Assembly (NCBI GenBank): GCA_022841475.1
Contig: JALHRJ010000008.1
Span: 1-64,000 of the forward strand
Direction: 5' to 3'
Source: Cyclobacteriaceae bacterium
GTDB lineage: Bacteria; Bacteroidota; Bacteroidia; Cytophagales; Cyclobacteriaceae
Length of the DNA: 64,000 bases
How positions within the stretch are numbered: position 1 is the first letter of the stretch; every line of letters begins with the position of its first letter. A model generated the notes under the pieces. That model did no database searches and was not told the DNA's origin. It was given only the letters and a program-made list of their open reading frames with translations. This document shows, in pieces, positions 55,236 through 64,000 of this stretch. Position numbers and translations under genes: made by a program.

Positions 55236-55282
55236 ACAATAAGGGTATATAGGACACTCCGTGTCCGATATACAAATGTTGT
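55236..55282 (+). repeat. cassette leader hairpin block, copy B
   Basis: A 47-base block matching 857-903 (in the other orientation) at all but three positions. Hairpin: outer arms GTATAT (55245-55250) and ATATAC (55268-55273), a mismatch, inner arms GGACAC (55252-55257) and GTGTCC (55261-55266), loop TCC. Two of the three differences are paired in the inner stem; the third is next to the GTTGT end at 55278-55282. Confidence 0.7.
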
Positions 55283-55973
55283 AGCTCATGCGCTCGGACA
55301 AAAGAGATAATTAACAATGGAGAAATTTGTTGCATTCATTTTTATTGTACTATTGACATGTTGTCAAGGCAGACAAGATGTTAATACTGACAATAAAAAA
55401 GAGAATCAGACTAGCGACCATTTAGTTGGAACTTGGAATAATGGTTTCGACAGCGCTTCATTCATAATAACACAAGACTCAATTTACGATTTTGAGCATT
55501 TCAAGTGGACAACATACACTCAAAATGGAGACACAGCGACATTCTATTATCTCCCAGGCGAAGAATTTAAAACAAGACTATATAAAATTCACGAGGACAC
55601 ATTGATTCATGAAGTTGGAGTTTCAAAAACCAAGTATTGGAGACGCGGTGAACTCACCGACAAATCCTTAAACGGATTTTGGACTGACGGTTCTCGACCA
55701 AACGCAACATTTACCATTCAGGGTGACATATTTCGTGACGTTGAGCACGACACTAGGACAAAATTTGTTACGCATGGGGACAGCGTGACATTTTTAGCTC
55801 CAGATCCCAAGGAAGTATACAGTGCAAAGATGTACTTGATTCATGCTGACACCTTAGTGTATGAATTCAGTGAAACAAAAACTAAATACTGGAGATTTAA
55901 GGACTAATCGGATTATTGAAGCGGACGTTGGAACAGTCCAAACAAATAACGGTAGACGCGCACGAGCTACAAC
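55278..55973 (+). mobile_element. gene cassette B bounded by a private inverted repeat
   Basis: Cassette with the layout of the one at 114-861: arms GTTGTAGCTCATGCGC (55278-55293) and GCGCACGAGCTACAAC (55958-55973), one mismatch in 16. Only the first and last five bases (GTTGT, ACAAC) are shared with cassette A; the inner part differs. After the right arm the sequence continues AAAAG, as it does past cassette A. The leader hairpin precedes the left arm. Confidence 0.5.
55317..55907 (+). CDS. lipoprotein with two internal repeats, cassette gene B
   Basis: A 196-residue lipoprotein, signal and lipobox LLTCC (lipidation at Cys15 or Cys16). Two homologous beta-rich repeats of about 75 residues each (38-110 and 117-194): each has a TxYxIHxDTL-like segment (YKIHEDTLIHE and YLIHADTLVYE) and ends KTKYWR. 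Lipocalin-like folding is possible. Function unknown, and no link to the neighbours, which fits an inserted cassette. Low G+C by eye compared with the adjacent amidohydrolase. Confidence 0.72.
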   Translation: MEKFVAFIFIVLLTCCQGRQDVNTDNKKENQTSDHLVGTWNNGFDSASFIITQDSIYDFEHFKWTTYTQNGDTATFYYLPGEEFKTRLYKIHEDTLIHEVGVSKTKYWRRGELTDKSLNGFWTDGSRPNATFTIQGDIFRDVEHDTRTKFVTHGDSVTFLAPDPKEVYSAKMYLIHADTLVYEFSETKTKYWRFKD

Positions 55974-56109
55974 AAAAGCTACATGAAATGGCGGGGGAGG
56001 TGTAAGCTACCTTGCACCTGATTGAGAAGAAATAAGAATTGTTTCGATTCGTTTGGAGATAGATGTAAAACTGTTGCCTATCTTAGATGGATAATAAACC
56101 AACTACATT

Positions 56110-56520
56110 ATGAAACGAACTGCGACTGCCAATTGGAAGGGGACCGGCAAAGAGGGCAAGGGAGTCTTGTCAACCGCCAGCACGGTTTTGAACAAAACAC
56201 AATATTCATTTAACTCACGCTTTGCCGAAGGTGTGGGCACCAATCCCGAAGAATTAATTGCGGCTGCTCATTCAGGTTGCTTTGCCATGAAACTTAGTTT
56301 TATTTTGAATGAAGCTGGCTTTACAGCCGATGATCTCACCGTTACGTGTGCTATTAACTTTGTTGATGGTGTGATTACAGGAAGTCATCTCGATCTTAAA
56401 GCAACTGTACCAGGTATTTCGAAAGAAAAGTTTGATGTCAGTGCGGCCGATGCTAAAGAGAATTGTCCGATTAGCAAACTTTTGAATACAAAAATCACCC
56501 TCGAAGCTGTTTTGCTTTAG
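56110..56520 (+). CDS. OsmC-family peroxiredoxin
   Basis: A 136-residue peroxiredoxin of the OsmC/Ohr family that reduces organic hydroperoxides. The peroxidatic Cys57 in HSGCFAM and the resolving Cys119 in ENCPIS are both present, as is the EELIAAAHS helix start. Length is normal. It follows the region of cassette B but lies outside its arms and has no cassette features. The ATG is preceded by an A/T-rich stretch. Confidence 0.92.
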   Translation: MKRTATANWKGTGKEGKGVLSTASTVLNKTQYSFNSRFAEGVGTNPEELIAAAHSGCFAMKLSFILNEAGFTADDLTVTCAINFVDGVITGSHLDLKATVPGISKEKFDVSAADAKENCPISKLLNTKITLEAVLL

Positions 56521-56598
56521 GTATTATTCCGTCAATTCTGTGACCTGAATTCCTTGCGGATGAACTCAACAAGTAATTCAGGTCTACAGATTACTTAT

Positions 56599-57219
56599 TT
56601 AAAATCCGAACGAAAGTCCGGCTGTCAATCCAAAAGCACTGTTGTTAACATTTCCATTGGCTATGGTTATATCTGATAAACCATGCGTGTAACGGGCATC
56701 AATAATTAAATAAGTTTCGGTTGCAACAAGAAAGTTGAGACCCAAACCCCCGGTTACACCAAAATCAAAATTGTTGAAGATGTTCTTATATCCATCAATG
56801 GCTACGCGATCGCTGCTACCAACCTTATTGGTTGCACCCGCCAGAAATCCGAAGGAAGGACCTACAAAAATGTTAGGACGAAAATCACCTTCTTTGTTAA
56901 GGAAGAACCGACCTATAACAGGTACTTCAATGTAGTTAAGCGTTTGTTTTGTATCAATCGATTCGAACGAAGCTCCCTTTTGAGAATAAAGAAGTTTAGT
57001 AGTGATTGCAAAGGAATTCAGGATACTATAGGTCAGGAACATCCCACCAATGGCACCCGATTTAAACTCATTCGTAATGGCATCCTTGCCGTATTTGGAA
57101 ACGCTGACCCCAACCTCAGGACCAACACTCCAGACCCTGGTTTGTGCGGCTGCCTGAAAACACATCATAAAAGAGAGGGTAGTTACTCCTGTAGCGACAA
57201 TAAGATTTTTTAATTTCAT
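56599..57219 (-). CDS. outer-membrane beta-barrel protein (PorT-like)
   Basis: A 206-residue exported protein with a signal peptide (to AAAQ, about 26) and an eight-strand barrel pattern (outer_membrane_beta-barrel type), with VGPEVGVSVSKYGKD near the start, FVGPSFGFLAG in the middle and a terminal strand ending GLSFGF. Such small barrels are widespread in the phylum; function unknown. Single-gene unit, convergent with OsmC. Confidence 0.85.
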   Translation of the reverse strand: MKLKNLIVATGVTTLSFMMCFQAAAQTRVWSVGPEVGVSVSKYGKDAITNEFKSGAIGGMFLTYSILNSFAITTKLLYSQKGASFESIDTKQTLNYIEVPVIGRFFLNKEGDFRPNIFVGPSFGFLAGATNKVGSSDRVAIDGYKNIFNNFDFGVTGGLGLNFLVATETYLIIDARYTHGLSDITIANGNVNNSAFGLTAGLSFGF

Positions 57220-57423
57220 ATAATGGTAAATATTTAGAAACTCTACCAGTTCAATAATTGCGCCTTATATTGGTCTCTTAAACCTGTGAAAAATGCAACC
57301 ATTGGATGATGGTCCTTAACGTTTGGGGAAAAGGTGTAGAATATTATCCACACTAATTAGATTTGTCTTCTATCAGGACCTATTAAATAAGTGGTTTTTG
57401 TTATAATCATCTAATCATATTTT

Positions 57424-57813
57424 ATGAAAATGATCCCCAAATCTCAATTACCTAAAACGGTGGATGAATACTTATCTGCTCTCCCGGAGGAAATTCGATC
57501 TGTTCTTATCCATTTGCGGAAAACAATTAAATCAACTGCGCCAAAGGCTGAAGAGGTAATCAGTTATGGAATGCCAGGCTATAAGTATTATGGTGCGTTG
57601 GTTTACTTTGCTGCTTTTAAAAATCATTGTAGCTTCTTCCCAGGGAGTTCACAAGTCATTAAGTTGTATGAAGAACTGAAATCATTCAAGACTGCGAAGG
57701 GTACCATCCAGTTTACAATTGATAAACCATTACCGGCAACACTGGTTAAAAAGATAGTGAAGGCAAGAATGAAAGAAAATGAAGAAAGATTTATGATGAA
57801 AAAGGCAAAGTAG
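57424..57813 (+). CDS. DUF1801 (YdhG-like) protein
   Basis: A 129-residue soluble protein of the DUF1801 family, with VDEYLSALPEEIRSVLIHLR (13-32) and ISYGMPGYKYYGALVYFAAFK (about 47-67) as signatures, and an aromatic core FFPGSS. Members have a frataxin-like fold and have been linked to iron handling (iron chaperone type); specific function is open. Normal length, own transcription unit. Confidence 0.88.
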   Translation: MKMIPKSQLPKTVDEYLSALPEEIRSVLIHLRKTIKSTAPKAEEVISYGMPGYKYYGALVYFAAFKNHCSFFPGSSQVIKLYEELKSFKTAKGTIQFTIDKPLPATLVKKIVKARMKENEERFMMKKAK

Positions 57814-57863
57814 AGTTATTTGTGACACAGTGTTAATCGGAGGTTCTGGTCAACCATGGGTAG

Positions 57864-59825
57864 ATGCCGTTGCCATATTTTTTTCGATCTTTATACATTG
57901 ATGCAAGAGTTTATCCTGTGAAGAAATTTGTACTTCTGTTTTTATGGTTTAGCCTGCCGGTTTTTTCATTGGCTCAAACTACAGAGGTCGATGATTCTGT
58001 GGACGAGCGAGTTTTTCTATTGAAAGATCTGGAGTTCTTTATTGACACTACCAATTTACTGACTTTTTCTCAAATCTCGAATCCCCTTTTTGAACAAGAA
58101 TTTCAGCAAAGAGAATCCTATCAAAATAAAGATTATCAATCCGGGGCCTCTTACTGGATTCGGTTTTCAGTGAAGCATAATCCATCTGAAAAAGTTTGGT
58201 TAGTCGAATTTTACGATCAAACGATTGATTTAATTGAAGCGTATGTTCCAAAAATAGATGGCACTTACAGTCAATCCATTATGGGGGATGGACTCCCATT
58301 TTACCAACGCAAGTTTGCGCATAAAAATTTTGAAGTTCAATTAGATCCACATCCTGCCTCTGTGCTGCATTATTATTTCAGGGTACAATCACATGAGTTT
58401 GCTGATATCCGCATTGCATTCCGATCGGTTGACAGGCTATTATTTTATGCCCTCAATGAATATTTTCTTTTCGGGACTTTTTATGGAATGATCTTAATCA
58501 TTGCACTCTATAATTTTCTGGTTTTTCTAGCTATCCGTGAGATTAAGAATATCTATTATATCTTTTATATAATTAGTGTTGCGCTGTATGCCATGAGTTT
58601 AGATGGGGTAGGGTTTCAGTATCTGTGGCCCAACTATCCGCAGTGGAATGACTACATGGCGGGCATATTTCTGTACTCCTTAATTTTATGGGCGCTCATC
58701 TTTACCCGAAGATTTTTGAGCACCAAGGCCAAAGCTCCCATCCTTGACAAAGCATTGAAGGGGATGATTGTGGTGAGAACCCTCATGTTTGTATTTGAAT
58801 TTTTCTTCTACCCTGAATTCTTCTCGTTCCGGTTTATTGAAATTATTCCGCTCTCCTTAATTTTTTATACAGGGGTGCAGGTTTGGCTTCGTGGCTATAG
58901 ACCCGCCCGGTATTTTGTAATTGCGTATGGTTTATTATTGATCGGTTTCTTTTTGCGTTCACTCGTTTTTTTCAACCTTATAGAACTGACAACGATCTCA
59001 CATTATAGCCTGCATTTTAGTTTTGTCATTGAAATGTTGTTTTTGACTTTTGCCTTGGGTGATCGGATTACCACCTTAAAGGATAATCGTGATCGCGCGT
59101 TGCGCAGAATCATTCATCAGCATGAATTGAACATGCAGTTGAAAGACAAGGTGAATAAAGAGTTAGAACAGAAAGTACAGGAACGCACGATAGAGTTAAA
59201 TCAAAAAAATAGTGAGTTGGCAGAAAGCAACACACGTTTAATCTGGCAAACCAATGAAATCAATCAGATCAATTCAGTGTTAGACCTGGATAATTGGAAA
59301 CTTAAGAACAAAATAAAGGAAGTGCTGGAAGAGAGGCTGATGGAAAAGGCCATGGACTATGAGGAATTTAAAACCTTGTATCCGGACACGCTTTCCTGTT
59401 ATCGCTTTCTCGAAGAATTAAAATGGGAGCGCGGATTTCATTGTCGAAAATGTAAAAATGAAAAATTTTTTAATGGGGCTCAGAAATTCTCGAAAAGGTG
59501 CTCTCGCTGTGGTTACAACGAATCCATCACAGCATATACGATTTTTCACAACCTTAAATTCCCGATCGATAAAGCGTTCTTTATTACCTACCTCTCGGTT
59601 ATAGAAAAAAAGACCTACACACTGGAATCCCTGTCATCGATTCTCGATTTGCGGATCAATACAATCTGGGCATTTAAGCGGAAAGTGCAGGGTCAAATTG
59701 CTGAACTGGAGCTCAAGGGAAAAAGACCTTCCATTTCAAAGTGGCACGAGGTGGTTCTCACCGAAGAGAATAATTCAAGCCACCTTCAAAAATCACTAAA
59801 ACAATCAGCCCAGAAGAATTCCTGA
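57864..59825 (+). CDS. 7TM-DISM receptor with transposase-type zinc-ribbon tail
   Basis: A 653-residue protein. If translated from GTG 57918 it begins with a clean signal peptide (VKKFVLLFLWFSLPVFSLAQ), so that start is more likely than ATG 57864. Residues 40-200 form a 7TMR-DISMED2-like extracellular domain, then seven helices (about 205-410), a coiled coil (about 420-515), and a cytoplasmic tail from 520 with CRKC (527-530) and CSRC (546-549), followed by ITAYTIFHNLKFPIDKAFF. The tail matches the IS1595/ISXO2 transposase zinc ribbon; the transposase catalytic domain is absent. It is 269 bases upstream of susC. Confidence 0.85.
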   Translation: MPLPYFFRSLYIDARVYPVKKFVLLFLWFSLPVFSLAQTTEVDDSVDERVFLLKDLEFFIDTTNLLTFSQISNPLFEQEFQQRESYQNKDYQSGASYWIRFSVKHNPSEKVWLVEFYDQTIDLIEAYVPKIDGTYSQSIMGDGLPFYQRKFAHKNFEVQLDPHPASVLHYYFRVQSHEFADIRIAFRSVDRLLFYALNEYFLFGTFYGMILIIALYNFLVFLAIREIKNIYYIFYIISVALYAMSLDGVGFQYLWPNYPQWNDYMAGIFLYSLILWALIFTRRFLSTKAKAPILDKALKGMIVVRTLMFVFEFFFYPEFFSFRFIEIIPLSLIFYTGVQVWLRGYRPARYFVIAYGLLLIGFFLRSLVFFNLIELTTISHYSLHFSFVIEMLFLTFALGDRITTLKDNRDRALRRIIHQHELNMQLKDKVNKELEQKVQERTIELNQKNSELAESNTRLIWQTNEINQINSVLDLDNWKLKNKIKEVLEERLMEKAMDYEEFKTLYPDTLSCYRFLEELKWERGFHCRKCKNEKFFNGAQKFSKRCSRCGYNESITAYTIFHNLKFPIDKAFFITYLSVIEKKTYTLESLSSILDLRINTIWAFKRKVQGQIAELELKGKRPSISKWHEVVLTEENNSSHLQKSLKQSAQKNS

Positions 59826-60094
59826 TTTCGCCTAAAATATATAATGTTTTCAAAGCGATAATTGGATTCCCTAAAATGACTAAAATAGGCCAGTAATCGT
59901 TTGAAATCAATGTTTTTTAAGCGTAAAAAGAACCTCTTATTTGCCAGCCTGTAAACAACGTTTATTATCACTTAAAGCCGAAAAAAAGTCTAATGTTGAA
60001 TTGACTTAAGTAAATTACTTTCATAGAGAAAGGTGATTTTAATGCTTCTCTGGGTGTTTTCTTAGTACAAGTAACTGTAAACCAAAAAGTTAGT

Positions 60095-63067
60095 ATGACA
60101 AAAAAGTTACTATTGTTAGTCTTTTTCTTCTTGCCATCCCTACTTATAGCTCAAAACCGCACTGTTTCAGGCAAAGTGTCGGGAGATGATGATAATTTAG
60201 GTATACCAGGGGCAAGCGTGTTAGTGCAAGGTACCTCAAAAGGCGTGGCAACTGATGCTGATGGAAATTTTAGTCTGGAGTTGCAGGCCGGAGAAACGGT
60301 ATTAATTATTTCTTCGATTGGATATAAAACCCAGACAATCGCACTCGGTGATAGAACCTCTATTAATGTTGTTTTGGAATCGGATGCAGTTAGCCTCGAA
60401 GAAGTAGTTGTGATCGGGTATGGTACTGTACGAAAATCTGATTTAACAGGCTCGGTTTCGAGTATCCGGGGTAAAGAACTAAATACAGTTCCCTCCATTA
60501 ACCCCATGCAGTCCTTACAAGGTAAGATAGCGGGTGTACAGGTTGCCAGTTCATCGGGTGCGCCCGGAGCCGGGACTTATGTGCGTATCCGGGGGATTGG
60601 AACGTTTAATGATTCTTCTCCGATCTATGTAGTGGATGGAGTGATTTTACAAAATATTGACTACCTCAATTCGGCCGACATCGAATCGATGGAGGTGTTG
60701 AAGGATGCTTCGGCTACAGCCATCTATGGTGCTCGTGGTGCTAATGGGGTTATTATAGTAACAACAAAAAAAGGAGCTACCTCAGGAAATAATTTCCCAA
60801 CCATTAACTTAACAGTTGATTATAGCGTTCAGCAACTCGCTAAGAAAATTGATTTACTCAATGGCCGAGACTATGCCATCGTAAGAAACAAGATCAACCC
60901 GGGTACATTCAATAATATTGATGCATTACCCAATACAGATTGGCAAGACGAGATTTTTAGAACGGCTCCTATTCAGAACTATCAGCTTTCAATTGCCGGT
61001 GGATCTGAGAAGTTTCAATACTATACTTCATTCGGTTACTTCAAACAAGACGGTATAATTTCAAAATCAGAATACGAGAGGGTGTCATTAAAATTCAACA
61101 ACATTCTTCATCTCTCAAAAGACGTTCGATTGGGAAGTAATTTATCCTTTACACCTTTTACACAGCAAAACACCAATGGCAACTCAGTCTTTGTTGTTTA
61201 TCGCGCCTGGCCAACCATCACGCCATTTCAATCTGATGGTTCGTACTCAGAAGTGCCCGGGGTTGGTAATGTGCTAGCCGACATTGACAATACAAATAGC
61301 TTTAATAAAGGACTGCGCAGCGTAAACAATATTTATGCAGAGGTTGATTTTCTTAAGGGATTTACCTTCAAAACCAGTTTTGGCGCTGATATTGAGTATG
61401 GTAAATCAAGAAGTTATACACCTATATTTTTTGTTAGCCCTCAACAACAAAATGCAACTGATGATTTAGGCAAAGGTTATTCGGATCGCATTGATTGGCT
61501 TTGGGAGAATACGGTTAACTATCAAAAGGAAATGGGTGTTCACCGCGTGAATGCGGTTGTTGGCTACACCTTACAGGAGTCTTCTTCTGAAAATGTTTTC
61601 TTGGGTGCACAGAATTTATTACGTCCGGGGGAAGACTTTTGGTATGTCAATATTTTCCCTAACCTGGTAAGTCCAAATTTTGCCAATAACTCAGTCGGTT
61701 CAAACTTTTCGATGATCTCTTATTTAGCCAGAGCAAACTACACGTATAACGACCGGTATTTGTTTACGGCTACGTTTCGAAGAGATGGTTCTTCAAAATT
61801 CACAGAGTCAAATCGCTTTGCAAATTTCCCATCTCTTGCTGTAGGGTGGAATGCCATCAATGAAAGTTTCATGCAAAACAACAAAACCCTCAGCAACCTG
61901 AAAGTGCGGGCCAGCTGGGGAACTATAGGCAATGAGAAGATTAATTATCAACGACAGTATTCGCTCGTACAAAATGGAATCAACGCCTTGTTTGGTCAAG
62001 ATGTATTATATTCAGGTGCTACCTATGGCGTTTCCGGAAATCCCAATTTGAAATGGGAAACAACAGAACAGATTGATATTGGCATTGAGGCAGGATTTTT
62101 AAATGACCGGCTTACTGCTGAAATAGATTATTATCATCGCACCACCAGCGATATTCTTATTGATTTGCCTGTGCCGGGTTATTATGGCAATGGCGATGGT
62201 GCAGTCATTACCTTTAATGCCGGTGAAGTTTTGAACAAAGGGTTTGAACTAAACCTGGGTTGGAACGGTGAAGCAGGCGAACTGAAGTATAGTGTTGGTC
62301 TTGTCGGCACCACAATTCACAACGAAGTATTAAAAGTAAGTGGAACGGGTGAGTCTGATGAGGAGTTGGTGGGGCTATTCAATGGCCGCCAGGTAACACG
62401 CACGGTTCCGGGTTTGCCGATAGGTTCATTCTTTGGCTATAATGTTCTCGGTGTATTCCAAAATGCTTCCGAGTTAAATGCCTATCCACACTTGTCAAGT
62501 ACAGAGGTGGGTGATTTAAAATTTGAAGATGTTAATCAAGATGGTATTCTCAACAGCGAGGATCGCACAAATTTAGGTTCACCCATTCCCACCTATCTGT
62601 TTGGATTAAATTTAAATCTTACCTACAAGAATTTTGATTTTACTTCAGATTTTCAAGGTCAGGGCGGTAATAAAATTTTCAATGGAAAGGAAATTATACG
62701 ACCCGATCCATACAACTTTGAAAGCAGGTATCTGAATTTTTGGAATGGTGATGGAACAAGCAACAGTGAGCCAAGACCCAGTAACGGTGGCGTAAACTAT
62801 GAGCCCTCCTCACGATATATTTACGATGGCTCCTTCATTAGGTTGAGAAATATTTCGTTGGGCTGTACATTGCCTCAAGCTCTCGTGGATAAAGGAGGCA
62901 TGAAGTCGGTGCGAGCCTATGTGCGCGTTACCAACTTATTTACCATTAGTAAGTTTACAGGCTATACCCCAGAAATTGTTAGCGGCAATCCCGTTCTAAA
63001 TGCGATTGATGTTGCTACGTATCCAGTTCCCAGAATATTCTCAGTTGGTTTAAATATGACTTTCTAA
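60095..63067 (+). CDS. SusC/RagA-family TonB-dependent receptor
   Basis: A 990-residue outer-membrane receptor of the SusC type. Signal peptide (to LIAQ, about 19), carboxypeptidase-regulatory-like domain (22-105), the SusC motif VVVIGYGTVRKSDLTG (about 104-119), plug (120-235) with VASSSGAPGAGTYVRIRGI, and a large barrel. It takes up oligosaccharides or peptides together with the SusD lipoprotein gene, which follows six bases later. The upstream sensor with zinc-ribbon tail is a candidate regulator. Confidence 0.94.
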   Translation: MTKKLLLLVFFFLPSLLIAQNRTVSGKVSGDDDNLGIPGASVLVQGTSKGVATDADGNFSLELQAGETVLIISSIGYKTQTIALGDRTSINVVLESDAVSLEEVVVIGYGTVRKSDLTGSVSSIRGKELNTVPSINPMQSLQGKIAGVQVASSSGAPGAGTYVRIRGIGTFNDSSPIYVVDGVILQNIDYLNSADIESMEVLKDASATAIYGARGANGVIIVTTKKGATSGNNFPTINLTVDYSVQQLAKKIDLLNGRDYAIVRNKINPGTFNNIDALPNTDWQDEIFRTAPIQNYQLSIAGGSEKFQYYTSFGYFKQDGIISKSEYERVSLKFNNILHLSKDVRLGSNLSFTPFTQQNTNGNSVFVVYRAWPTITPFQSDGSYSEVPGVGNVLADIDNTNSFNKGLRSVNNIYAEVDFLKGFTFKTSFGADIEYGKSRSYTPIFFVSPQQQNATDDLGKGYSDRIDWLWENTVNYQKEMGVHRVNAVVGYTLQESSSENVFLGAQNLLRPGEDFWYVNIFPNLVSPNFANNSVGSNFSMISYLARANYTYNDRYLFTATFRRDGSSKFTESNRFANFPSLAVGWNAINESFMQNNKTLSNLKVRASWGTIGNEKINYQRQYSLVQNGINALFGQDVLYSGATYGVSGNPNLKWETTEQIDIGIEAGFLNDRLTAEIDYYHRTTSDILIDLPVPGYYGNGDGAVITFNAGEVLNKGFELNLGWNGEAGELKYSVGLVGTTIHNEVLKVSGTGESDEELVGLFNGRQVTRTVPGLPIGSFFGYNVLGVFQNASELNAYPHLSSTEVGDLKFEDVNQDGILNSEDRTNLGSPIPTYLFGLNLNLTYKNFDFTSDFQGQGGNKIFNGKEIIRPDPYNFESRYLNFWNGDGTSNSEPRPSNGGVNYEPSSRYIYDGSFIRLRNISLGCTLPQALVDKGGMKSVRAYVRVTNLFTISKFTGYTPEIVSGNPVLNAIDVATYPVPRIFSVGLNMTF

Positions 63068-63072
63068 AAAAA

Positions 63073-64000
63073 ATGGCAATGAAGAATAGAAAATTATATC
63101 AGCTTATTTGGTTGTTCATCTTTATTCCTCTGGCGTGTGAAGATTTTTTAGAAAAGCCGCCACAGGGTGAATTAACTCAATCAAACTTTCCGAGTACATC
63201 GGGCGATGCGTTGTTGGCTACTAATGCAGTGTATAACACCATGCGTGAATCTAATTTCAGCTCCGGTCTTTTCCCGTTACACGATATCATGTCCGATGAT
63301 GCCAATAAAGGCAGCAACCCGGATGATGCGGCAGCATCCATTGGACCTTTCGATCGTTTTGAACATGTAAAGACAGAGCCTGCAATTTTGCGCTGGTGGA
63401 ATACGCTTTATAAAGCGGTACGAAGAGCCAATGTAGTAATTGAGCGCGTTCCAACCATTGCTATGGATGAAACCCTCCGTAATCGGTATGTTGGGGAAGC
63501 CAAATTTCTGCGGGCGTTTTTCTACTTCGACCTTGTGCGTGCGTGGGGTGGAGTACCCATGTTAACTGATCTTGAACCGAAAGTATTGCCACGCAGCAGC
63601 AAAGATGAAATCTATGATCTTATTGAAGAAGATTTACTATTTGCGATCACAGCCTTACCAGAAAAAACTCAATATGGTTCGGCCGATATAGGAAGGGCTT
63701 CAAAAGGTGCAGCGAAAGCTTTGCTGGCTAAAGTATATTTATTCAGAGGAAATTTTGCAGGCGCAGCCACCTATGCATTGGAAGTAATTAATTCAGGAAT
63801 ATATAATCTCGAACCGGACTTTGACAATGCCAATAGCGTGAGTGGTGAGCAAGGTATTGAGTCCGTATTTGAAGTTGCTGCCTTTGGTGAAGAAGGTCTT
63901 GAAAATGGTGGAAACCAATATGGTAATGTGCAAGGTGTGCGGGGTTCACCCAATCGTGGTTGGGGTTTTAATCGCCCTACACTTAGTCTCAGAAATAGTT
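63073..64000 (+). CDS. RagB/SusD-family lipoprotein (truncated by window end)
   Basis: The 5' part (309 codons) of a SusD-type lipoprotein: signal and lipobox IPLAC (Cys22), then EDFLEKPPQGELTQSNF, the standard start of RagB/SusD proteins, and later AKFLRAFFYFDLVRAWGGVPML (about 147-168), the conserved TPR-like helices. The gene runs off the window at position 64000 while open, so it is simply incomplete here. It should be the surface glycan- or peptide-binding partner of the receptor. ATG 63073 and ATG 63079 are both possible. Confidence 0.92.
   Translation, partial: MAMKNRKLYQLIWLFIFIPLACEDFLEKPPQGELTQSNFPSTSGDALLATNAVYNTMRESNFSSGLFPLHDIMSDDANKGSNPDDAAASIGPFDRFEHVKTEPAILRWWNTLYKAVRRANVVIERVPTIAMDETLRNRYVGEAKFLRAFFYFDLVRAWGGVPMLTDLEPKVLPRSSKDEIYDLIEEDLLFAITALPEKTQYGSADIGRASKGAAKALLAKVYLFRGNFAGAATYALEVINSGIYNLEPDFDNANSVSGEQGIESVFEVAAFGEEGLENGGNQYGNVQGVRGSPNRGWGFNRPTLSLRNS

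Overview
The window is chromosomal DNA from a member of the Bacteroidota, most likely a cytophaga-like lineage (order Cytophagales). The evidence is the gene content and the signals: a SusC/SusD pair, several carboxypeptidase-regulatory-type TonB receptors, a DUF4249 lipoprotein, type IX secretion tails of both the A kind (amylase) and the B kind (beta-propeller protein), LytS/LytTR signalling, flexirubin-free carotenoid genes of the CruF/CrtI kind, and promoters of the TTTG-N19-TAnnTTTG class (clearest before tRNA-Glu). The placement below phylum level is an inference.

Layout. 1-1000: two DnaA-box-like sites and a compact gene cassette. 1000-9100: a minus-strand block with a gluconate-type permease, FabH, and an ABC ATPase plus a huge permease/M1-peptidase fusion. 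9100-15000: leucyl-tRNA synthetase, an oxidoreductase and an M28 peptidase. 15100-20000: a TonB receptor, a TPR-like protein and a LytS/LytTR two-component pair, all on the plus strand. 19860-22010: two carotenoid genes. 22000-26400: membrane proteins, an SPFH protein with a 51-residue DNA-binding partner, a bestrophin and a 41-residue membrane peptide. 26470-32850: a TonB receptor with its DUF4249 lipoprotein, and a large peptidase/propeller/barrel protein. 32900-36500: PdhC, a Uma2 nuclease and HslV. 36500-43500: beta-lactamase-like hydrolase, AI-2E-type exporter, aminotransferase, Ig-like lipoprotein, GAPDH. 43600-55200: tRNA-Glu, a BASS transporter, a secreted GH13 amylase, a nitrilase, a K+ channel and a T9SS cargo protein. 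55200-56000: a second gene cassette. 57860-64000: a 7TM-DISM sensor with a transposase-derived zinc-ribbon tail, then SusC and a truncated SusD.

Three things stand out. First, leuS carries an in-frame insertion of 537 bp that encodes a DUF559 (PD-(D/E)XK nuclease-like) domain bracketed by inverted hairpin repeats; it sits just before the editing-site threonine motif of the synthetase and keeps the frame open. Second, two unrelated small secreted-protein genes 54 kb apart (126-842 and 55317-55907) share a 47-bp upstream block containing a hairpin with compensatory base changes, and each gene is enclosed by its own private inverted repeat that starts GTTGT and ends ACAAC; this looks like an integron-like or transposon-like cassette system. 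Third, the 7TM-DISM receptor ends in an IS1595/ISXO2-type zinc ribbon, which suggests a membrane-bound DNA-binding regulator beside a sus-type locus. Two short genes (51 and 41 codons) and several terminators and promoters were read directly from the bases.
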